From the NCBI RefSeq assembly GCF_023701525.1, contig NZ_JAMQAW010000052.1, positions 62,001 to 126,000 on the forward strand: a DNA stretch of 64,000 nt. The letters are read 5' to 3'. The notes under the pieces are model-generated. The model searched no databases, had not been told where the DNA came from, and worked only from the letters and a program-made list of their open reading frames with translations. The position numbers were made by a program, and so were the translations under genes. Of the stretch, positions 57,879 to 64,000 are shown one piece after another (position 1 is the first letter of the stretch; every line of letters begins with the position of its first letter). The stretch comes from Streptomyces albipurpureus (GTDB taxonomy: Bacteria; Actinomycetota; Actinomycetes; Streptomycetales; Streptomycetaceae).

Positions 57879-59801
57879 CTAGCCGCTGGAGTCGTCCTTG
57901 GAAAGGCGGTTGATCCCCGCGGCCTGGTAGGCGGCCTCCTGTTCCAGCGTCTCGTTCTCCAGTAGGGCCGCGGCCAGGGCGTCCAGCCGGTCGCGGTTGT
58001 CGCGCAGTTGACGACAGGCGCTCTCGTAGCACTCGTCCACGATCCGCCGCATCTCGTCGTCCACCGTGTCCAGCGTCCGTGGCGCGGCGGAGAGACCGTA
58101 CGGTTGCTGGCTGTCCATGGGGATCGCGGTGAGCCGTCCCACCCGTTCGCTCATCCCCCAGCGGCCGACCATGCCGCGCGCCAGCGAGGTGACCTGTTCC
58201 AGATCGCTCTCGGCGCCCGTGGTGATCACGCTGAAGACGACGTGTTCGGCCGCCATGCCCCCGAGCGCGCCGATGATCCGGCCGCGGAGGTACTCCTCGG
58301 TGTAGGCGTACCGGTCCGCGTCGGGGGTGGAGAGGGTGACGCCGAGTGCGCGTCCGCGGGGCACGATGGTCACCTTGCGCACCGGGTCGGCGCCCGGTTG
58401 CAGCATCCCCAGGAGTGCGTGGCCGCTCTCGTGGTAGGCGGTGCGCCTGCGTTCCTCGTAGGGCATCACCAGCGGGCGTTCCGCGCCGAGCTGCACCTTC
58501 TCCAGGGCCGAGGACAGATCCTGCTGAGTCACTTCGGACTGGTGGTGCTTGACCGCGTTGAGGGCTGCCTCATTGGCGAGGTTGGCCAGCTCGGCGCCGG
58601 TCATTCCGGGGGTCGTGCGGGCGATCCGGGCGAGGTCCACATCGCCCGAGAGCGGGATCTCCCGGGTGTGGATGCGCAGAATCGCCTCACGGCCCGCCCG
58701 GTCGGGCGGTGAGACCTGGACGACCCGGTCAAACCGTCCAGGCCTGGTCAGTGCCGGGTCCAGTACGTCCGCGCGGTTGGTGGCGGCGAGCACCACCACC
58801 CCTTCGGAGCCGCTGAAGCCGTCCATCTCGGTGAGGATCTGGTTGAGCGTCTGCTCCCGCTCGTCGTGGCCCCCGAGTCCGCCGCCACCGCCCCGCACCC
58901 GGCCGATGGTGTCGATCTCGTCGATGAAGATGATCGCGGGGGCCACCTTGCGGGCCTCGGCGAACAGTTCGCGCACCCGGCCCGCGCCGACTCCCACGAT
59001 CATCTCGATGAACTCGGACGCCGACGCGGAGAAGAACGGCACCCCCGCCTCGCCCGCCACCGCCCGTGCCAGCAGGGTCTTGCCCGTACCGGGTGGGCCG
59101 GCGAGCAGTACCCCGCCGGGCATCCGGGCGCCCATCTTCCGGTAGGCGTCGGGATGCTTCAGAAAGTCGACGACGTCGTTGAGTTCTCCCTCGACCTCAT
59201 CGATCCCGGCCACATCCGCGAAGGTGGTGCGCTTACCGGCCTCCACCTCCACCGGTTTCGGCGGCGGCTTCCGCCTCAGCGCGCCCCCGCCCATCGCCGC
59301 CCCCATGCGGCGGGCGACAAGGATCCAGAGCGCGATGAGCAGCAGCATGGGGGCGAGGGCGATCAGCAGATTGGAGAGAAAGCTGCGTTGCTGGACGACC
59401 GGTTTGGCCGTCACGGTGACCTTCTTGGCCGTGAGCTGCGCCCAGAGGTCGTCATCGGCGAAGGCCGGCCGCTGGGTGGTGAACTTGGTGTAGTCCCCCT
59501 TGCCCCCGGGGACGTCGGCCTCCTTCTTGAGCTGCCCCTGGATCGCGTCGCCCTTGGAGTAGATCTTCGAGACGTTGCCGGCGTCGACCTGTCTGCTGAA
59601 CTCCGTGTACGAGATGGTCGGCTCATCGCCCTCGCTGAAGAACGAGAGCACCAGATTGGCGAGCAGATAGACGACGAGCGCGGTGAGGATCAGTCCGCCC
59701 CAGCCACCGGGCATCCGCTTGCGGGGGCTGGGCGGCGGTGGGGCGCCCTCGGAGCGCCACGGCTTGTCCGGGGTTTGGCGCGGCGGCGCGGGGGTGCTCA
59801 T
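57879..59801 (-). CDS. FtsH-like membrane AAA+ zinc protease
   Basis: 640 residues. Pro-rich cytoplasmic leader (1-33), first helix WGGLILTALVVYLLANLVL, periplasmic domain (about 55-140), second helix LLIALAPMLLLIALWILVA. AAA+ core: Walker A AGPPGTGKTLLARA, Walker B APAIIFIDEIDTIG, SRH ATNRADVLDPALTRPGRFDR. Zinc site HESGH (AYHESGHALLG), third ligand Asp in TTGAESDLEQVT. It lacks the long C-terminal extension of the housekeeping FtsH, so it is probably a second paralogue. Membrane protein quality control is the expected role. Confidence 0.9.
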   Translation of the reverse strand: MSTPAPPRQTPDKPWRSEGAPPPPSPRKRMPGGWGGLILTALVVYLLANLVLSFFSEGDEPTISYTEFSRQVDAGNVSKIYSKGDAIQGQLKKEADVPGGKGDYTKFTTQRPAFADDDLWAQLTAKKVTVTAKPVVQQRSFLSNLLIALAPMLLLIALWILVARRMGAAMGGGALRRKPPPKPVEVEAGKRTTFADVAGIDEVEGELNDVVDFLKHPDAYRKMGARMPGGVLLAGPPGTGKTLLARAVAGEAGVPFFSASASEFIEMIVGVGAGRVRELFAEARKVAPAIIFIDEIDTIGRVRGGGGGLGGHDEREQTLNQILTEMDGFSGSEGVVVLAATNRADVLDPALTRPGRFDRVVQVSPPDRAGREAILRIHTREIPLSGDVDLARIARTTPGMTGAELANLANEAALNAVKHHQSEVTQQDLSSALEKVQLGAERPLVMPYEERRRTAYHESGHALLGMLQPGADPVRKVTIVPRGRALGVTLSTPDADRYAYTEEYLRGRIIGALGGMAAEHVVFSVITTGAESDLEQVTSLARGMVGRWGMSERVGRLTAIPMDSQQPYGLSAAPRTLDTVDDEMRRIVDECYESACRQLRDNRDRLDALAAALLENETLEQEAAYQAAGINRLSKDDSSG

Positions 59802-59825
59802 ACCGGGACGCTAAGGGAGAAGAAA

Positions 59826-59865
59826 GGCGTCGGCACCCGCTCACAGGGAGTCGGGTGTCGACGCC
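59826..59865 (-). terminator. terminator after ffh
   Basis: GGCGTCGGCACCCG and CGGGTGTCGACGCC form a 14-bp stem with one G-U pair and a 12-nt loop. The leftward transcript then reads TTTCTTCTC. It lies 51 nt downstream of the ffh stop. Confidence 0.82.
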
Positions 59866-59916
59866 GTACGGAGGCGTAGCCCATCCAGGTGTACGGGGTA
59901 CGCCTGACCGCGGGGG

Positions 59917-61470
59917 TCAGCCCATGAACTTCTTGAACTCAGCGGGCAACTCGAAGTCCTGCGCATCGGCGTCGGCCGGCAGCCCGAACGCTCCGCCCTG
60001 AGCCGCCGCCTGCTCCCGCTTGACCGCGGCTGCCTGCTCATCGGCCTTGCGCTTCATCGGGTTGCCGCTCTTGCGCTTGCCCTTGGCCTGCTTCTGCTGC
60101 TTGCGCTGACGCCCAGCGCCGCCGCCCATGCCCGGAATGCCCGGCATCCCGGGCATCCCGCCGCCCTGGGCCATCCGCGACATCATCTTGCGGGCCTCGA
60201 AGAACCGCTCGACCAGGCTCTTGACCGCGCTGACCTCGACACCCGAACCCTTGGCGATACGGGCCCGGCGCGAGCCGTTGATGATCGTGGGGTCCTGGCG
60301 CTCGGCCGGGGTCATCGACTTGATGACGGCGGCCGTACGGTCCACATCCCGCTCGTCGATGTTGTTGATCTGGTCCTTCATCTGGGCCATGCCCGGCAGC
60401 ATCCCGAGCAGCTTGCTGATGCTGCCCATCTTCCTGACCTGCTCCATCTGCGCCAGGAAGTCATCGAGCGTGAAGTCCTTGCCCTTGCTGCTCGCCAGTT
60501 TGGAGGCCATTTTGGCGGCCTCTTCCTGGCTGAAGGTCTGCTCGGCCTTCTCGATCAGGCTGAGCACATCGCCCATGCCGAGGATGCGGGACGCCATGCG
60601 GTCCGGGTGGAACGCGTCGAAGTCGTCCAGCTTCTCGCCGTTGGAGGCGAACATGATCTGCCGGCCGGTGACATGCGCGATGGAGAGCGCGGCACCACCA
60701 CGGGCGTCACCGTCGAGCTTGGAGAGCACGACTCCGTCGAAGCCGACGCCGTCCCGGAAGGCCTCCGCGGTGTTGACCGCGTCCTGACCGATCATCGCGT
60801 CGACGACGAAGAGGATCTCATCGGGGCTGACCGCGTCGCGGATGTCCGCTGCCTGCCGCATCAGCTCCTGGTCGATGCCGAGCCGGCCGGCGGTGTCGAC
60901 GATGACGACGTCGTACTGCTTGGCCTTGGCGTGCTCCAGGGAGTCCTGCGCGACCTGGACCGGGTCACCCACCCCGTTGCCGGGCTCGGGCGCGTACACC
61001 GCGACACCGGCGCGCTCGGCGACCACGGCGAGCTGGTTGACGGCGTTCGGGCGCTGGAGGTCACAGGCGACCAGCAGCGGGGAGTGGCCCTGCCCCTTGA
61101 GCCACTGGCCGAGCTTTCCGGCGAGGGTGGTCTTACCGGCACCCTGGAGACCGGCCAGCATGATGACGGTGGGGCCGGACTTGGCGAAGCGCAGCCGACG
61201 GGTCTCGCCACCCAGGATCGATACCAGTTCCTGGTTGACGATCTTGATGAACTGCTGGCTCGGGTTGAGCGCCTTGGAGACGTCGACGCCTCGGGCGCGC
61301 TCCTTGACGTTCGCGATGAAGGCCCGCACGACGGGGAGCGCGACGTCCGCTTCGAGCAGGGCGATGCGGATTTCCCGCGCCGCGCTGTCGATGTCCGCCT
61401 CGCTGAGGCGACCCTTGCCCCTCAGAGTTTTGAAGGTATTCGCCAAGCGGTCGGAAAGAGTGTCGAACAC
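59917..61470 (-). CDS. ffh: signal recognition particle protein Ffh
   Basis: 517 residues from GTG 61470. N domain (SDRLANTFKTLRGKGRLSE, ALLEADVALPVVRAF), G domain with G1 GLQGAGKTTLAGKL, G2/3 DTAGRLGID and SKLDGDARGGAALS, and the Met-rich M domain (MSRMAQGGGMPGMPGIPGM, plus GSGVEVSAVKSLV). A long basic Gln/Lys tail (RKQQKQAKGKRKSGNP) follows. It targets nascent membrane proteins with 4.5S RNA and FtsY. Confidence 0.97.
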   Translation of the reverse strand: MFDTLSDRLANTFKTLRGKGRLSEADIDSAAREIRIALLEADVALPVVRAFIANVKERARGVDVSKALNPSQQFIKIVNQELVSILGGETRRLRFAKSGPTVIMLAGLQGAGKTTLAGKLGQWLKGQGHSPLLVACDLQRPNAVNQLAVVAERAGVAVYAPEPGNGVGDPVQVAQDSLEHAKAKQYDVVIVDTAGRLGIDQELMRQAADIRDAVSPDEILFVVDAMIGQDAVNTAEAFRDGVGFDGVVLSKLDGDARGGAALSIAHVTGRQIMFASNGEKLDDFDAFHPDRMASRILGMGDVLSLIEKAEQTFSQEEAAKMASKLASSKGKDFTLDDFLAQMEQVRKMGSISKLLGMLPGMAQMKDQINNIDERDVDRTAAVIKSMTPAERQDPTIINGSRRARIAKGSGVEVSAVKSLVERFFEARKMMSRMAQGGGMPGMPGIPGMGGGAGRQRKQQKQAKGKRKSGNPMKRKADEQAAAVKREQAAAQGGAFGLPADADAQDFELPAEFKKFMG

Positions 61471-61613
61471 GGCGCTCGTCGGTCCTCAGAGTCGGGGGCA
61501 GTGGGATTTACCCTCCAGAGTATCCGGCCATCCCTCATGTGTGCCCTCGCCGGTCAGGAGCGGCCGACCTGACAGGTGCGGCACGGGAGCGGGCACGGGT
61601 GCGGGCACCCCCC

Positions 61614-64000
61614 TCAGTCGAGCGCCCGCTGCACCGAGCGGGCCAGATCCGCCGCCACCTGAGCCGCCAGCGGCCTGCCCTCCAGGTCGGTCACGTAGAA
61701 GGCGTCCACCGCGTTCGCCCCCAGCGTGGAGACATGGGCGCTGCGCACCCGCACACCTCGCGCGCCTCCCTCGTCGAGCGCCAGCCCGATCCGATGGAGC
61801 AGCCCCGGGGCGTCCTGGGCGCGGACCTCGATCACGGTGGCGTGGTGGGAGGCTGCGGGAGCGACCGTCACCCTGGGCGGCGGGGCCTGCACCCCCCGTC
61901 GCCGGGGATAGGCCGCCTCCCGTTCGGCGAGCCGGCTGCCGATGTCCAGGGTCCCGTCCAGGACCCGCACCAGATCGGCGCGCAACCGGGCCTCCTGGGG
62001 CAGCGAGCCGTATGCCGCCGCCACCCGCCAGTCCAGTACGAGCGCGATCTGGCCCCCCATCTGGGCCGGCAACTCCACGGTCCGCAGCTCGGCGGCACGC
62101 ACGGTGAGCCGGTGCAGGGCGAGCACTCCGGCCACAGCGGGCAGGACTCCGGGTCGCTCGGGCAGGGCGATGAGCAGTTCCACGCCGACGGGTTCGGCTT
62201 CGGTGCTGTCGGTGAGGTCAGGGCTGACGGTCTCGGGCTGGGTGCGCAGGGAGAGGACCGGGCCTTCGGTGTGGAGGGCCTGGGCGGCGAGGCGTTCCTG
62301 GGTGGCGGTGGGTGCGGGCTGGCCCTGCCCGAGGCGATCCGACCCGCCGTCCGCTCCGAGTGCCGTGGCCACCCGTCCGACCAGATCGGCGACCAGGGAG
62401 CCGCGCCAGGTCGACCAGGCGGCCGGGCCGGTCGCCAGCGCGTCGGCCTCGGTGAGCGCGTGGAGCAGTTCCAGGACGGTGGTCGACCCCACGGCCTCGG
62501 CCACCGAGAGGACCGTCGCCGGGTCGTCCAGGTCCCGCCGGGTCGCGGTCTGGATGAGCAGCAGATGGTGGCGTACGAGGGTGGCCACGATCTCGGCGTC
62601 CGCCTGGTCGAAACCGATCCGGGCCGCCATGTCCCGGGCGATGGTGGCGCCGACCGTCGAGTGGTCGCCCGGCCAGCCCTTGCCGATGTCATGGAGCAGG
62701 GCGGCGATCAGCAGGAGGTCGGGGCGGCCCACCCGGCGGGTGAGGGCCGAGGCCCGGACGGCGCTCTCCACCAGATGCCGGTCGACGGTCCAGGTGTGGA
62801 CGGCATTGCGCTGGGGACGGCAGCGGACCCGCTCCCAGTCGGGAAGCAACCTGGTGACCAGGCCCTCGGCGTCCAGCGCCTCCCAGACGGGCACACTCGA
62901 CCCGCCGGCGCCGAGCAGCGTGATGAACTCCTCGCGCGCCTCGGCGGGCCAGGGCACCGGGAGCGGAGGGCAGCCGATGGCAAGCCGGCGAGCCGCGTGC
63001 GGGGAGAGCGGCAGACCGGCCTGGGCCGCTGCGGCGGCGGCCCTCAGCAGCAGTACGGGATCACGCTCAGGCCGGGCGGTACGGGCGAGCACCGCCTCAC
63101 CGTGCTGCTCGACGACGCCTTCGACGAGGGGGGTGCGCTCGGGTTCCGCACGGCGCCAGGGGCGCAGTCGCGGGCGGGCGGTGCGGGCGCTGAGGACCCT
63201 GCGGACCTCGCGCCAGGTGACATCGGACGCGTACGAAATGGTCTGCGCCGCCTCATACACCTGTCGTAGCAGGGTGTCGGCGTCGAGAAGGCCCTGTGCC
63301 GTGGCGACCTGGTCCTGTTCCTGGAGGGCAAGCCGGTCGGTGGCTCGTCCGGTGGTCAGATGGAGGGCGTCACGGGTGTCGAGGAGGGTGCGGCGGGCGT
63401 GGTCGAGCCCCTGGCGGGGGGCGTCAGCGAGCCAGGAGGCGGCGATGGCCCGCAGCGCGGTGCCATCGCGCAGCCCGCCGCGGGCTTCCTTGAGGTCGGG
63501 TTCGATGAGGTAGCGCAGTTCGCCCTGGCGCTCGGCGCGTTCGCGGCAGAGCTCTTGGAGGGCGGGCAGACGCACCGGGGCCTGGTTGCGCCAGTCGGCG
63601 AGGACGGCGGTGCGCAGGGTGGCGACGAGCCCGAGGTCGCCGGCGACCGGGCGGGCGTCGAGGAGGCCGAGTTGGACCTTGAGTTCCTGGCGGGCGGTCT
63701 TCAGTGCCTGCGCGGGGGTGCGTACGGAGTGGTCGAGGGCGAGGCCGAGGTCCCAGACGGGGTACCAGAGGCGGTCCGCGAGGGCGGCGACGGCACCGGG
63801 ATCGGCGCTGCCGTCATGGAGCAGGAGGAGATCGAGATCGCTGCGGGGGGAGAGTTCACCGCGGCCGTAGCCGCCGGTGGCGACCAGGGCGGCCGACCGG
63901 ACTCCGGTGGCCTGGCAGGCGGTGGCGAAGAGTGCGGAGAGCCACTGGTCGGTGAGGGCGGCGAGGGCGGCGCGGCGCGGCGGCCCGAACTGCTCCTTGT
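61614..64000 (-). CDS. glnD: [protein-PII] uridylyltransferase/uridylyl-removing enzyme (5' end outside the window)
   Basis: The frame stays open to the right edge, giving 795 or more residues. Order from the N-terminal side: nucleotidyltransferase domain (GGYGRGELSPRSDLDLLLLHD, with the two catalytic Asp), a helical GlnD-type linker (YLIEPDLKEARGGLRDGTALR), HD domain (LLIAALLHDIGKGWPGDHS) and two ACT domains (VELLIALPERPGVLPAVAG; EVRAQDAPGLLHRIGLALDEGG). It modifies and demodifies the PII nitrogen sensor GlnK. The streptomycete amtB-glnK-glnD order predicts glnK and amtB just outside the window. Confidence 0.95.
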   Translation of the reverse strand, partial: KEQFGPPRRAALAALTDQWLSALFATACQATGVRSAALVATGGYGRGELSPRSDLDLLLLHDGSADPGAVAALADRLWYPVWDLGLALDHSVRTPAQALKTARQELKVQLGLLDARPVAGDLGLVATLRTAVLADWRNQAPVRLPALQELCRERAERQGELRYLIEPDLKEARGGLRDGTALRAIAASWLADAPRQGLDHARRTLLDTRDALHLTTGRATDRLALQEQDQVATAQGLLDADTLLRQVYEAAQTISYASDVTWREVRRVLSARTARPRLRPWRRAEPERTPLVEGVVEQHGEAVLARTARPERDPVLLLRAAAAAAQAGLPLSPHAARRLAIGCPPLPVPWPAEAREEFITLLGAGGSSVPVWEALDAEGLVTRLLPDWERVRCRPQRNAVHTWTVDRHLVESAVRASALTRRVGRPDLLLIAALLHDIGKGWPGDHSTVGATIARDMAARIGFDQADAEIVATLVRHHLLLIQTATRRDLDDPATVLSVAEAVGSTTVLELLHALTEADALATGPAAWSTWRGSLVADLVGRVATALGADGGSDRLGQGQPAPTATQERLAAQALHTEGPVLSLRTQPETVSPDLTDSTEAEPVGVELLIALPERPGVLPAVAGVLALHRLTVRAAELRTVELPAQMGGQIALVLDWRVAAAYGSLPQEARLRADLVRVLDGTLDIGSRLAEREAAYPRRRGVQAPPPRVTVAPAASHHATVIEVRAQDAPGLLHRIGLALDEGGARGVRVRSAHVSTLGANAVDAFYVTDLEGRPLAAQVAADLARSVQRALD

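Noticed and set aside
57879..59801. Antibiotic self-resistance cluster around proS
   Set aside because: The neighbours are FtsH-like protease, ffh and ribosomal genes; there is no biosynthetic gene, so a resistance cluster is not supported beyond the single duplicated aaRS idea.

Overview
The window is a high-GC chromosomal segment from a Streptomyces. The evidence is the codon bias, GTG starts, the sporulation sigma factor gene whiG, four tandem signal peptidases (sipW-Z), a secreted chitinase with a DasR-type site in its promoter, and a gene order that, from memory, follows the glnD-ffh-rpsP-rplS-sip-whiG-rpsB-frr-cdsA-thiamine-polyamine arm of the S. coelicolor chromosome. It looks like core chromosome. 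I see no integrase, insertion sequence, CRISPR, rRNA or tRNA gene, and no in-frame TTA (bldA) codon in the genes called here.

Left part (1-29.9 kb), mostly amine and amino-acid catabolism and transport. In order it holds: a partial EamA exporter; a PucR-type regulator; an orphan VirD4/FtsK-like membrane ATPase; gabT; a PAP2 phosphatase that overlaps a secreted GH18 chitinase tail to tail; a probable polyamine operon (aldehyde dehydrogenase, potD, potA, potB, potC, FAD amine oxidase); a NADAR protein; a DUF4190 membrane protein; an adenosine-deaminase-family enzyme (probably aminodeoxyfutalosine deaminase of menaquinone synthesis); GDPD; an SAM methyltransferase; an ArsR/VOC pair with a clear operator; a second aldehyde dehydrogenase divergent from an AsnC/Lrp regulator and a class-III aminotransferase; and an FtsX-type ABC exporter whose ATPase has unusual signature residues. 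The two dehydrogenases, two aminotransferases, the oxidase and the transporter together form a plausible polyamine-to-GABA-to-succinate route.

Middle (29.9-45 kb). A thiamine ABC transporter operon (thiB-thiP-thiQ) stands behind a TPP riboswitch. It is followed by rlmN and then the translation and membrane core set cdsA-frr-pyrH and rpsB-tsf, broken up by hairpin terminators. Next come an M23 peptidase, a 16-bp minisatellite between convergent genes, a TetR regulator, whiG and dprA.

Right part (45-64 kb). comM-yraN-DUF2469-Nudix leads into sipZ-Y-X-W, rplS, trmD-rimM, khpA-rpsP, a SprT-like zinc protein, an archaeal/eukaryal-type prolyl-tRNA synthetase, an FtsH-like protease, ffh and glnD (cut by the right edge). 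Almost everything from 29.9 kb onward is transcribed leftward.

I found no clear case of a wholly undescribed system. The best leads are a triple 11-bp direct repeat upstream of the polyamine operon, the ABC ATPase with altered Q-loop, signature and D-loop, the autoregulated ArsR/VOC cassette, the orphan VirD4-like ATPase and the 16-bp minisatellite.
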